In this document: piece by piece, positions 31,848-40,551 of the stretch
Position numbering within the stretch: position 1 is the first letter of the stretch
Layout of the letters: each line of letters begins with the position of its first letter
Assembly: GCF_900185725.1 (NCBI RefSeq)
Contig: NZ_FYAU01000025.1
Span: 1-64,000, forward strand
From: Stappia sp. TSB10P1A
GTDB taxonomy: Bacteria; Pseudomonadota; Alphaproteobacteria; Rhizobiales; Stappiaceae
Direction of reading: 5' to 3'
Length of the DNA: 64,000 bases
The notes under the pieces: model-generated
What the model was told of the DNA's origin: nothing
The model's input: the letters and a program-made list of their open reading frames with translations, nothing else
The model's database searches: none
Translations under genes and position numbers: made by a program

Positions 31848-32513
31848 ATGGGCGATTACGAGCAGGTCCGCACCCATATGGTGGACAACCAGCTACGGAC
31901 CAACGACGTCACCGACCTGCGGGTTCTTGACGCCATGGAGAGCGTGCCGCGCGAACGCTTCGTGCCGGCCTCCCGGCGCTGCATCGCCTATAGCGACCAG
32001 GACGTCCTCGTTGCCGGCGAGGGGAGCGCAAGCCGCTACCTGATGAAGCCGCATGTCTTCGGCAAGCTGGTGCAGCTCGCCGCCGTCCAGCCTGGCGAAG
32101 TCGTGTTGTGCGTCGGCTGCGGCACCGGCTACAGCGTCGCGGTCTTCGCGCAACTGGCGGGCTCCGTGGTCGGCCTCGAATCGGACGGCGCGGTCGCGGC
32201 GGCCGCGTCCGAACTGCTGGTCGAACTCGGGATCGAGAACGCCGCGGTGATCGAGGGCGACCTCGTCAAGGGCGGCGCTTCCGAGGGGCCCTATGACGTG
32301 ATCTTCGTCGACGGCGCCATCGAGGTGCTGCCGGAGGCGCTGACGGCGCAGCTCAAGGATGGCGGCCGGCTGGTGGCGGTGCGCGGCCTTGGCGGCGCGG
32401 GCCAGGCCGAGCTCCATGTCCGCTCCGGCGATGCGGTTTCCGGGCGCTTCGCCTTCAATGCCTCGGCCCGGCTGCTGCCCGGCTTCGCGCGGGAGAAGAC
32501 TTTCGTGTTCTGA
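31848..32513 (+). CDS. second protein-L-isoaspartate O-methyltransferase-like protein
   Basis: A 221-residue member of the Pcm family, paralogous to the gene at 8142. It keeps VDNQLRTNDVTDLRVLDAME and PRERFVP near the N terminus. The SAM motif is changed to VLCVGCGTGYSVAVFAQ, and the ALPIECGQ region of true Pcm is replaced by YLMKPHVFGKLVQLA. In Rhizobiales this divergent copy regularly precedes tolC; its substrate is not known to me. ATG 31848 is the conserved start. A strong terminator follows. Confidence 0.85.
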   Translation: MGDYEQVRTHMVDNQLRTNDVTDLRVLDAMESVPRERFVPASRRCIAYSDQDVLVAGEGSASRYLMKPHVFGKLVQLAAVQPGEVVLCVGCGTGYSVAVFAQLAGSVVGLESDGAVAAAASELLVELGIENAAVIEGDLVKGGASEGPYDVIFVDGAIEVLPEALTAQLKDGGRLVAVRGLGGAGQAELHVRSGDAVSGRFAFNASARLLPGFAREKTFVF

Positions 32514-32545
32514 CGGGGTTCTACCGACCTTCGCGAGCAGTCTGA

Positions 32546-32578
32546 GGCCGCGCCGGACGGATGTCCGCGCGGCCTTTT
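32546..32578 (+). terminator. Rho-independent terminator
   Basis: Stem GGCCGCGC (32546-32553) with GCGCGGCC (32567-32574), an inner GGAC/GTCC helix, then TTTT. It ends the second Pcm-like gene. Confidence 0.85.
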
Positions 32579-32587
32579 CGTTTGCAG

Positions 32588-32646
32588 CTTTCCCTTGCCG
32601 CCTTTTCCCTTGCCGCCTTTTCCCTTGCCCCCTTTTCCCTTGCCCC
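32588..32646 (+). repeat. 15-bp minisatellite, four copies
   Basis: Four near-perfect units of ttttcccttgccgcc (32588-32602, 32603-32617, 32618-32632, 32633-32646). The pyrimidine-rich strand is the plus strand. It lies between a terminator and tolC and is probably prone to length change. Confidence 0.9.
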
Positions 32647-33098
32647 TGCGTGATTTTCCGGCACATGTGTTGCCAAGAGGTCGCATTCGGCCGCGAATGC
32701 GCCTTTCGTTACTTTTCGGCGGTTGTGTCGCGCCGGACTGGAGATAACAGTACACATCCGACTGACGACTGGCGCGAAAGGTCAGATGATCGGTCTGCCT
32801 TGGCTCGCCTGCTGCGGGAGGGGCTGACGGGTGCAGGACCGGAAGCGACGGCGGCACGACGGCCGACGACAGAAACGGCAATAAAAACAAGAACAACAAC
32901 AGAAGATGACTGAGGCCGGAACACCAGCGGCCGCAACGAACGGGGATCGATAAGCGACGCAGGCCCATGGGGCCGGAACGTCGCGGATCCCGACAGGCAG
33001 AGGCATATGGGCCGCGAGCAGGGATCGCGGAACCGGCGTCAAACAGAAGTCGGCCGTCGGCACTGGTGCCGGTGCGGCCGCTCCGGAGTTGTACAGGG

Positions 33099-34481
33099 GT
33101 GTTCAAGGTGAAGCGGACGGGTTCATGGCTCTTCGCGGCCGCGCTTGCGGCGGCAGTCGCTGGCGTTCCCGCGACGGCGCAGGCGCAGTCGATCGACCAG
33201 GCGCTGGCGCAGGCTTATTCCGACAATCCGACACTGAACGCGGCGCGGGCGGCGCTGCGTTCGGTCAATGAGTCGGTGCCGCAGGCACTGTCCGGTTGGC
33301 GGCCGCAGATCTTCGGCCGGATCGACGTCGGCTCGCAATATTCCCACACCGATCCGGGCGGCTCGCGCTACAGGAACACCGCATCGGCCGGCATATCGCT
33401 GTCGCAGGCGCTGTTTCGCGGCTTCCGCACGGTGAATTCGGTTCGCCAGGCCGAGGCCGTGGTGCGGGCCGAGCGCGAGAGCCTGCGGGCGACCGAGCAG
33501 GCGGTGCTGCTGGATGCGGCCACCGCCTATATGGATGTGATCAGCACCACCGCCATCGTCTCGCTGCGGCGCAGCAGCCTTGCCTTCCTGTCCGAACAGG
33601 TGCGCGCGGCGCAGGATCGCTTCGAAGTGGGCGAGGGCACCCGCACCGACGTGTCGCAGGCCCGCGCCCGCTATTCGGAGGCGCAGTCCGACCTCAACCT
33701 GGCGCTGGCCAATGTCAACAGCGCCCGCGCCATCTATCGCCAGGTGGTCGGCTCCGACCCCAAGTCGCTGTCCGCCCGCACCTCGATCTATGGCCGCCTG
33801 CCGCGCACGCTCGACGAGGGGCTGAAACTCAGCGACAGCAATCACCCTTCGATTCTCGCGGCGCAGCATCTGGTCGATGCCGGCACCTTCGGCGTCAAGA
33901 CCATCGAGGGCGAGTTGCTGCCGACGGTGACGGTCGAGGCCGACCTGCAGCGGCAGTGGCGTCCGCCGTCCTCGCCGACGACCGATACGGTCGACAGCGC
34001 CAGCATCTTCGGCCGGGTGTCGATCCCGCTCTATCAGGGCGGCGCCGTCTCCTCCCGCGTGCGGCAGGCGAAGGAGGATCTCGGCCAGACCCAGATCCAG
34101 CTCGATGTCGCCCGCGACCGGATCCGTGCCAATGTGGTCTCGGCCTGGGGCCAGTATCAGGCGGCCCAGGCCTCGATCCAGGCGGGCGAGGACGCGGTGG
34201 CGGCCAACCAGCTCGCGCTCGAAGGCGTGATCGAAGAGCAGCGCGTCGGCCAGCGCACGACGCTCGACGTGCTGAACGCGCAGTTCGATCTGGTCAACAG
34301 CCGGGTCAGCCTGATCAGCGCGCAGCGCAACCGCACGGTCGCCGCCTATGCGTTGATTTCGTCGATCGGCCGGCTGACCTCCGACCAGATCGGCCTTGGC
34401 GTTGCCCGCTATGACGAGACCGCGCATTACAAGAAGGTGCGCAATAGCTGGTACGGGCTGACGACCCCGGACGGCCGCTGA
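33099..34481 (+). CDS. tolC: TolC family outer membrane protein
   Basis: Outer-membrane channel of type I secretion and efflux systems; about 460 residues. The signal peptide (WLFAAALAAAVAGVPATAQA) is followed by SIDQALAQAYSDNPTLNAARA, the usual mature N terminus. The two duplicated TolC halves are seen by the long coiled-coil helices and by the paired motifs EGTRTDVSQARARYSEAQSD and VGQRTTLDVLNAQFDLVNSR. Start GTG 33099 or GTG 33108; the second has AGGGG at good distance. It ends in a strong terminator, so it is probably a single transcription unit. Confidence 0.93.
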   Translation: MFKVKRTGSWLFAAALAAAVAGVPATAQAQSIDQALAQAYSDNPTLNAARAALRSVNESVPQALSGWRPQIFGRIDVGSQYSHTDPGGSRYRNTASAGISLSQALFRGFRTVNSVRQAEAVVRAERESLRATEQAVLLDAATAYMDVISTTAIVSLRRSSLAFLSEQVRAAQDRFEVGEGTRTDVSQARARYSEAQSDLNLALANVNSARAIYRQVVGSDPKSLSARTSIYGRLPRTLDEGLKLSDSNHPSILAAQHLVDAGTFGVKTIEGELLPTVTVEADLQRQWRPPSSPTTDTVDSASIFGRVSIPLYQGGAVSSRVRQAKEDLGQTQIQLDVARDRIRANVVSAWGQYQAAQASIQAGEDAVAANQLALEGVIEEQRVGQRTTLDVLNAQFDLVNSRVSLISAQRNRTVAAYALISSIGRLTSDQIGLGVARYDETAHYKKVRNSWYGLTTPDGR

Positions 34482-34521
34482 CCGGCGTCGGCCGGTCGAC
34501 CGGATGAGGCGAAACGGGACG

Positions 34522-34549
34522 CCGCCCTCGCATCGCGGGGGCGGTTTTT
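34522..34549 (+). terminator. Rho-independent terminator after tolC
   Basis: Ten-bp stem (34522-34531 with 34535-34544, one G-T pair) with a 3-nt loop and TTTTT. Confidence 0.85.
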
Positions 34550-34755
34550 CGTGCAAAGCCGGCCGAATCGGGGAATTGTTGGCCCGCACAGGTTCGCAGC
34601 GGGGGCCGCGCGGCACGCTCGTCCGTTTCCCCTCGCGGTTTAACAGGTTATAGTTTTTCGTGATCGACTCGGCAGTTCCGTCAAGGGCTGCGAGCCGATC
34701 AGGAGTTGCTTGGTCCCGGGGGCCGGGCTCAGCGTTGTCGAGTGCGGGGATCGAT

Positions 34756-35415
34756 ATGGCCAACGCCAGTCAAGCTCAAGAACCTTCAATGGAGGAAATC
34801 CTGGCGTCCATTCGCCGGATCATTTCCGATGAAGACACACCCGCAGGGGGGAAGGCGGGGGCCGAACCGGAGAATGACATGCCCGCTGCCGGCGAGGAAA
34901 TGTCCCAGGACGATCTCGACAAACTGTTTGATTCCGCCGGCGACGACGAGGTCGAGGTGGAAATCGAGGCACCTGCCGTCGCCGAGGCCGAGGCTGAGGC
35001 CGAGGACGAGGATACGGCCGACGATGTCCTGCAGCTGACCGAGGACCAGGCGGTCGAGGAGGCCGATGCCGACGGTTTCGATCTCGTCGAGGGACTCGCC
35101 ACCGGCGACGATATCGCCGGCGATGTCGCCTTCGTCGATCAGGCGCCCGAGCCCGAGCCGGCCCCGAGGCCCGCGCCGCGCGCTTCGGCCGAGCCCTCCG
35201 GCGAGGATCTTCTGTCGCCGGATGCCAACCAGGCGGTTCAGGCGGCGTTCCACAATCTCGCCGGCACGATCCTGTCCAACAATGCCCGCACGCTGGAAGA
35301 TCTGGTCAAGGAGATGCTCCGCCCGATGCTGAAGGGCTGGCTGGACGAGAACCTGCCGCCGCTGGTCGAGCGGCTCGTACGCCAGGAAATCGAGCGGGTC
35401 TCGCGCGGGCGCTGA
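34756..35415 (+). CDS. popZ: DUF2497 / PopZ-type polar organising protein
   Basis: PopZ-family protein that forms polymeric networks at the cell pole and anchors the centromere in alphaproteobacteria. The N-terminal motif [20 protein letters not shown] and the C-terminal helical assembly region ([20 protein letters not shown] then [14 protein letters not shown]) both match. Between them lies a long acidic, Pro-containing disordered segment with runs of Glu/Ala ([10 protein letters not shown]). At 219 residues it is somewhat longer than the Caulobacter protein. ATG 34756 is the conserved start. Its place between tolC and valS is typical of Rhizobiales. Confidence 0.88.
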   Translation: MANASQAQEPSMEEILASIRRIISDEDTPAGGKAGAEPENDMPAAGEEMSQDDLDKLFDSAGDDEVEVEIEAPAVAEAEAEAEDEDTADDVLQLTEDQAVEEADADGFDLVEGLATGDDIAGDVAFVDQAPEPEPAPRPAPRASAEPSGEDLLSPDANQAVQAAFHNLAGTILSNNARTLEDLVKEMLRPMLKGWLDENLPPLVERLVRQEIERVSRGR

Positions 35416-35440
35416 CGCCTCGCGCTTCTTCCGCTCGATG

Positions 35441-35463
35441 CGCCGCCCCCCGGGCGGCGTTTT
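35441..35463 (+). terminator. Rho-independent terminator after popZ
   Basis: CGCCGCCC (35441-35448) pairs with GGGCGGCG (35452-35459), followed by TTTTCGTTT. Confidence 0.85.
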
Positions 35464-35558
35464 CGTTTGCGCCGCCGGCCCGCCGCCGCGCGAGTGTTGA
35501 CTTGGCGGCGCGCCAGCGAGTAACCACGCGATCAGTTCACAAATCCCCGGGAAAACCG

Positions 35559-38408
35559 ATGCTCGACAAGACCTATGACGCTGCCACAGTCGAACCCAGG
35601 ATCGCCAGGACCTGGGACGAGGCGGAGGCCTTCAAGGCGGGGGCCGGCGCCGAGCCGGGCGCGGCGTCCTATTCGATCGTCATCCCGCCGCCCAACGTCA
35701 CCGGCTCCCTGCATATGGGCCACGCGCTCAACAACACGCTGCAGGACATTCTCATCCGTTTCGAGCGCATGCGCGGGCGCGACGTGCTGTGGCAGCCGGG
35801 CATGGACCATGCCGGCATCGCCACGCAGATGGTGGTCGAGCGGCAACTGGCCGAGCGGCAGCAGCCGGGCCGCCGCGACATGGGCCGCGAGGCTTTCGTC
35901 GAGCGGGTGTGGGAGTGGAAGGCCGAATCCGGCGGCATGATCATCAACCAGCTCAAGCGGCTGGGCGCCTCCTGCGACTGGTCGCGCGAGCGCTTCACCA
36001 TGGACGAGGGTCTGTCCCGCGCCGTGCTGGAGGTCTTTGTCGGCCTCTTCCGGGAAGGGCTGATCTACAAGGACAAGCGGCTGGTCAACTGGGACCCGAA
36101 GCTGCTCACCGCGATCTCCGACCTTGAGGTCGAGCAGATCGAGATCAAGGGCAATCTCTGGCACTTCCGCTATTCCCTGGACGGCGGCGAGACGTTCCAG
36201 GCGCCGGTCGCATGGGACGAGGACGGCAACGCGACCGACTTCGAGACGCGCGACTACATCACCGTCGCCACCACCCGGCCCGAGACGATGCTCGGCGATA
36301 CGGCGGTCGCGGTGAACCCGGAGGATCCGCGCTACAAGGGCCTGATCGGCAAGCATGTGGTGCTGCCGCTGGTCGGCCGGCGCATCCCCATCGTCGCCGA
36401 CGATTATGCCGATCCGGATGCGGGCTCGGGCGCGGTCAAGATCACCCCGGCGCATGATTTCAACGACTTCGAGGTCGGCCGCCGGCACGACCTGCCGATG
36501 ATCTCCGTGCTCGACCGCGAGGCGAAGGTGCGTCTCGCCGAGAATCCGGAGTTCCTGGCGGGCGTTGCCGAGAGCGCGGAGCTCTCCGAGACGATCTCGG
36601 CCTATGAGGGCTGCGACCGGTTCGACGTGCGCAAGCGTCTCGTCGCGCGGATGGAGGAGCTCGGCCTGCTCGACCGGGTCGAGCCGCACACCCACATGGT
36701 GCCGCATGGCGACCGCGGCGGCGTGCCGATCGAGCCGCTCCTGACCGACCAGTGGTATGTCGATGCCAAGACGCTGGCCCAGCCGGCGATCGCCAGCGTG
36801 CGCGAGGGGCGGACCAATTTCGTCCCGCGCAACTGGGACAAGACCTATTACGAGTGGATGGAGAACATCCAGCCCTGGTGCATCTCGCGCCAGCTCTGGT
36901 GGGGCCACCGCATCCCGGCCTGGTACGGCCCGGACGGCAAGATCTTCGTCGAGCGCAGCGAGGACGAGGCGCTGGCGGCCGCGCGCGCCCATTATGCCCG
37001 CGACGTCGAGATCCTCGAGATGGAGGCCGCGCTCGCCCGCTGGGAGGCCGGCGGGGAGGGCACCGTCGCGCTCTACCGCGACGAGGACGTGCTCGACACC
37101 TGGTTCTCCTCGGCGCTGTGGCCGTTCTCGACGCTCGGCTGGCCGGACAAGACGCCGGAGCTCGCCAACTACTACCCGACGAGCGTCCTGATCACCGGCT
37201 TCGACATCATCTTCTTCTGGGTCGCCCGGATGATGATGCTCGGCGACCACTACATGAAGACCGAGCCCTTCCACACGGTCTATATCCACGCCCTGGTCCG
37301 CGACGAGAAGGGCCAGAAGATGTCGAAGTCGAAGGGCAACGTCATCGACCCGCTGGCGCTGATCGACGAGTACGGCGCCGACGCGCTGCGCTTCACGCTG
37401 GCGGCGATGGCGGCGCAGGGGCGCGACATCAAGCTCGCCACCGGGCGCGTTGCCGGCTATCGCAACTTCGTCACCAAGCTGTGGAACGCCGCCCGCTTCG
37501 TCGAGATGAACGGCGGCACGCGGCCCGCCGGCTTCGATCCGGCCGGGGTGCGCGAGACCGTCAACCGCTGGATCGTCACCGAGACCGGGCGCTGCATCAC
37601 CGAGGTCACCGAGGCGCTGGAGGGCTTCCGCTTCAACGAGGCGGCGGGCGCGGCCTATCGCTTCGTCTGGAACACCTATTGCGACTGGTATCTGGAGCTG
37701 GCCAAGCCGATCTTCGGCGAGGGCAGCGCGGAGGCGCGGGACGAGGCGCGGGCGACCGCCGCCTGGGTTCTCGACGAGATCCTCAAGGTGCTGCATCCGT
37801 TCATGCCGTTCATGACCGAGGAGTTGTGGGCGCGCGCCGTCGAAGGCGAGGGCGAGGCGGGGGCCGCGCGGGCGCGGCTGCTGGTCCACACCCGCTGGCC
37901 GGTGTCGCCCGGCGGCGACCAGACGTCGGCGGCCGAGATCAACTGGCTGGTCGACCTCATCACCTCGATCCGCTCGGTGCGGGCGGAGATGAACGTGCCG
38001 GCCGGCGCCCGTGTGCCGCTGGTCGTCACCGGCGCCAGCGAGGTGACGCGGCAGCGGCTTGCCACCCACGAGGCGGCGATCCTGCGGCTGGCGCGGGCCG
38101 AGAGCGTCACGCTCGCCGATGCGCCGCCGCGCGGCTCCGTGCAGATTGTCAGTGGAGAGGCGGTGTTCTGCCTTCCTCTCGCCGATTTCATCGATCTTGG
38201 TGCCGAGGCGGCCCGGCTTGCCAAGGAGGAAGCCAGGCTGGACGGCGAGGTCGCCCGGATCGACAAGAAGCTCGGCAATCCGGCTTTCGTCGCCAAGGCG
38301 CCGGAAGAGATCGTCGTCGCGGAACAGGAAAAGCGGGCGGAACTCGTGGAGTTGCGCGACAAGGTGGTCGAGGCGCGCAAGCGGCTGGCCGACCTGTCGC
38401 ACGCGTGA
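35559..38408 (+). CDS. valS: valine--tRNA ligase
   Basis: Class I synthetase for tRNA-Val, 949 residues. HIGH-type motif HMGH at 52-55 ([16 protein letters not shown]), the CP1 editing domain with [15 protein letters not shown], and KMSKS at 587-591. The anticodon-binding domain and a C-terminal coiled coil (about 880-949; [19 protein letters not shown]) complete it. ATG 35559 gives the family N terminus [15 protein letters not shown]; the upstream in-frame part is non-homologous. Confidence 0.98.
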   Translation: MLDKTYDAATVEPRIARTWDEAEAFKAGAGAEPGAASYSIVIPPPNVTGSLHMGHALNNTLQDILIRFERMRGRDVLWQPGMDHAGIATQMVVERQLAERQQPGRRDMGREAFVERVWEWKAESGGMIINQLKRLGASCDWSRERFTMDEGLSRAVLEVFVGLFREGLIYKDKRLVNWDPKLLTAISDLEVEQIEIKGNLWHFRYSLDGGETFQAPVAWDEDGNATDFETRDYITVATTRPETMLGDTAVAVNPEDPRYKGLIGKHVVLPLVGRRIPIVADDYADPDAGSGAVKITPAHDFNDFEVGRRHDLPMISVLDREAKVRLAENPEFLAGVAESAELSETISAYEGCDRFDVRKRLVARMEELGLLDRVEPHTHMVPHGDRGGVPIEPLLTDQWYVDAKTLAQPAIASVREGRTNFVPRNWDKTYYEWMENIQPWCISRQLWWGHRIPAWYGPDGKIFVERSEDEALAAARAHYARDVEILEMEAALARWEAGGEGTVALYRDEDVLDTWFSSALWPFSTLGWPDKTPELANYYPTSVLITGFDIIFFWVARMMMLGDHYMKTEPFHTVYIHALVRDEKGQKMSKSKGNVIDPLALIDEYGADALRFTLAAMAAQGRDIKLATGRVAGYRNFVTKLWNAARFVEMNGGTRPAGFDPAGVRETVNRWIVTETGRCITEVTEALEGFRFNEAAGAAYRFVWNTYCDWYLELAKPIFGEGSAEARDEARATAAWVLDEILKVLHPFMPFMTEELWARAVEGEGEAGAARARLLVHTRWPVSPGGDQTSAAEINWLVDLITSIRSVRAEMNVPAGARVPLVVTGASEVTRQRLATHEAAILRLARAESVTLADAPPRGSVQIVSGEAVFCLPLADFIDLGAEAARLAKEEARLDGEVARIDKKLGNPAFVAKAPEEIVVAEQEKRAELVELRDKVVEARKRLADLSHA

Positions 38409-38430
38409 TCGGGCAAGCTGAGCGGGGAAC

Positions 38431-38970
38431 GTGCGGATGAAGCTGGCTGCGGAGTTGCGGAGCCTTCTGCCCGGTATGGCGGGCGCGGCGATGGTGCTGG
38501 TGGCGGGCCTGTCGCCGGCTGCTGCCGACAAGATCGAGAATCCGGTGGCGGTGTTCTCCGGCCTCGACAAGATCACCGGCCGCATCATCAGCTTCGACGT
38601 CTATATCGGCGAGACGGTGCAGTTCGGCGCGCTGCAGGTGACGCCGCGCCAGTGCAACACCCGGCCCGAGACCGAGGCGCCGCAGACCACCGCCTTCGTC
38701 GAGGTCGACGAGATCACGCTGAACAACGAGGTGCGGCGGATCTTCACCGGGTGGATGTTCGCGGCGAGCCCCGGCCTGCACGCGGTCGAGCACGCGGTCT
38801 ATGACGTGTGGCTGACCGACTGCAAGCAGTCGTCCACCGTTGCCCCGCCGGCCAATTACAGCGGCCCGCCGATCTCGGCGGAAGCGGCGGCCGGCGAGGA
38901 TCCGCTCGCCGGAACCAAGCCGGAGCTCGGCCCCGGCGAGGTGCTTCCCCGGCTCAAGCCGCCGATGTGA
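38431..38970 (+). CDS. DUF2155 exported protein
   Basis: A 179-residue protein with a signal peptide (LLPGMAGAAMVLVAGLSPAAA). The DUF2155 core follows: VFSGLDKITGRIISFDVYIG, TPRQCNTRPETEAP and FTGWMFAASPGLHAVEHAVYD, with two conserved Cys residues, one in RQCN and one in LTDCK. Function unknown; a periplasmic location is inferred. Start GTG 38431 or ATG 38437. It follows valS by 22 bp and converges on the DUF815 gene with an 18-bp gap. Confidence 0.88.
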   Translation: MRMKLAAELRSLLPGMAGAAMVLVAGLSPAAADKIENPVAVFSGLDKITGRIISFDVYIGETVQFGALQVTPRQCNTRPETEAPQTTAFVEVDEITLNNEVRRIFTGWMFAASPGLHAVEHAVYDVWLTDCKQSSTVAPPANYSGPPISAEAAAGEDPLAGTKPELGPGEVLPRLKPPM

Positions 38971-38988
38971 GGGCGGGCCGGATCTCCG

Positions 38989-39885
38989 TCAGGCGAGGCT
39001 GCGGCCCAGCCGGCCGGCGAGGTCCTGGATGAACTGGAAGGCGACGCGGCCCGAGCGGCTGCCGCGGGTCGTCGCCCATTCCAGCGCCTCGGCGCGCAAG
39101 CTCGCGGGGTCGTAGTCGAGGCCGTAGTGCCGGACATAGCCCTCGATCATCGCCAGGAACTCGTCCTGGCTGCATTTGTGGAAGCCGAGCCACAGGCCGA
39201 AGCGATCCGACAGCGACACTTTCTCCTCCACCGCCTCGCTCGGATTGATCGCGGTCGAGCGCTCGTTCTCGATCATGTCGCGCGGCAGCAGGTGGCGTCG
39301 GTTGGAGGTGGCGTAGAACAGCACCGTCTCGGGCCGGCCCTCGATGCCGCCGTCGAGCGCGGCCTTCAGCGACTTGTAGGAGGCATCGCCGCTGTCGAAG
39401 CTGAGATCGTCGCAAAAGACGATGGTGCGGTGGCCGCCGGCCTTCACCAGCTTCATCAGGGCCGGCAGGCTCTCGATGTCCTCGCGGTGGATCTCGATCA
39501 GCTTCAGCCGGTCGGGCAGGCCGCGGCTCGCCAGCTCGGCGTTGACATGGGCGTGGCTCGCCTTGACCAGCGACGACTTGCCCATGCCGCGCGCGCCCCA
39601 CAGCAGCACGTTGTTGGCGGCAAAGCCGCTGGCGAAGCGCATCGTGTTGTCGACGAGCTGGTCGCGGGCCCGGTCGACGCCCTGCAGCAGGTCGATATCG
39701 ACCCGGTTGACCTTCTCCACCGGCTCCAGGGAGCTCGTGTCGGCCTGCCAGACGAAGGCGTCGGCGGCGGCGAAGTCGGGGGCGGGGCGGGCCGGCGGCA
39801 CCGCGCGCGAGATCAGCTCGATGAGCGTGTCGAGGCGGCTGGCGAGTTCGTCGACCTGGGTCTTGTACTGCTGAGCGGGATCCAT
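38989..39885 (-). CDS. DUF815 AAA-type ATPase
   Basis: Predicted ATP-binding protein of the DUF815 family, 298 residues from MDPAQQYKTQVDELASRLD. Walker A GARGMGKS is at 97-104 and the Walker B region is RTIVFCDDLSFD. SNRRHLLPRDMIENERSTAI and EKVSLSDRFGLWLGFH are typical of the family. No membrane segment. The open frame upstream (to 40152) crosses the yajC promoter and is a shadow. The family is widespread but its cellular role is not settled. Confidence 0.88.
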   Translation of the reverse strand: MDPAQQYKTQVDELASRLDTLIELISRAVPPARPAPDFAAADAFVWQADTSSLEPVEKVNRVDIDLLQGVDRARDQLVDNTMRFASGFAANNVLLWGARGMGKSSLVKASHAHVNAELASRGLPDRLKLIEIHREDIESLPALMKLVKAGGHRTIVFCDDLSFDSGDASYKSLKAALDGGIEGRPETVLFYATSNRRHLLPRDMIENERSTAINPSEAVEEKVSLSDRFGLWLGFHKCSQDEFLAMIEGYVRHYGLDYDPASLRAEALEWATTRGSRSGRVAFQFIQDLAGRLGRSLA

Positions 39886-40030
39886 ATCTGTGCCATTGGT
39901 GTTTGTGATGGGGCCTGCCGGGTCGAGACGGCCGGCAGCGCAGGTGCGGGGGAGTTTCCTAGCACGGGGCAGGGCCGCGCCAAAGCCGGGAAACACCGGC
40001 GGAAGCAGGCCGCGAACCGCGCGGTTCGTC

Positions 40031-40058
40031 TTGCAAAGACCGGCGCGACTTGTATAGT
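40031..40058 (+). promoter_or_regulatory. promoter of yajC-secDF
   Basis: TTGCAA (40031-40036), 16-bp spacer, TATAGT (40053-40058). It is the clearest promoter in the 254-bp divergent gap between the DUF815 gene and yajC. Confidence 0.65.
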
Positions 40059-40139
40059 CCGCGCGACTTTCGTTCAGTCGCCAGCCTAGGGGATTGTCCG
40101 CGAATGCGCGCGGCCTCCGGGGCGGCAAGGGAGATGTAC

Positions 40140-40475
40140 ATGCTGATTTCACCCGCCTATGCCCAGGGAGCCGGTGGCTCCGGCACGCCCGACCTGCTGA
40201 TGTCGCTGCTGCCCTTCGTGCTGATCTTCGTGATCATGTACTTCCTGATCATCCGGCCGCAGCGCCAGCGGATGAAGCAGCACCAGGAGCTGGTGGCGAA
40301 CCTGCGCCGCGGCGACACGGTCGTCACCGCCGGCGGGCTGATCGGCAAGGTCTCCAAGGTGGTGGACGAGGGCGAGGTGCAGCTCGAACTCGCCGAGGGG
40401 CTGAAGGTGCGCGCGGTGCGCAGCATGATCACGGAAGTCCGCTCGAAGTCCGAGCCCGTCAAGGACAACGGCTGA
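40140..40475 (+). CDS. yajC: preprotein translocase subunit YajC
   Basis: Small inner-membrane partner of SecDF. The 111-residue protein has one span (LLPFVLIFVIMYFLIIRPQ) followed by the conserved RPQRQRMKQHQELVANLRRGD and TAGGLIGKVSKVVD. ATG 40140 is preceded by AAGGGAG (40127-40133) at proper spacing; ATG 40134 is too close to it. It heads the yajC-secD-secF operon. Confidence 0.95.
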   Translation: MLISPAYAQGAGGSGTPDLLMSLLPFVLIFVIMYFLIIRPQRQRMKQHQELVANLRRGDTVVTAGGLIGKVSKVVDEGEVQLELAEGLKVRAVRSMITEVRSKSEPVKDNG

Positions 40476-40551
40476 CCCGAGGGTCGAACTCTTTCCCAGT
40501 CCGGCGGGGCGCCAGCAGGCGGCCTGCCGGAACACCAGAAGCGGCACCGTC

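Larger units (their letters stand above)
32514..33098. other. 585-bp intergenic region before tolC
   Basis: It holds the terminator of the Pcm-like gene (32546-32578), a 15-bp minisatellite (32588-32646), and then a stretch of about 450 bp leading to tolC. The tolC promoter should lie here, and one AT-rich patch near 32700-32760 (gcggttgtgtcgcgcc...ataacagtac) is the best candidate. I see no coding signal. Confidence 0.6.

Noticed and set aside
32891-32905. Second SOS box (GAAC-N7-GAAG) before tolC
   Set aside because: One conserved base is wrong and the site sits in a purine-rich run with no promoter-like elements around it.
35532-38588. Minus-strand open frame of 1018 codons opposite valS
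   Set aside because: Antisense shadow of valS in GC-rich DNA.
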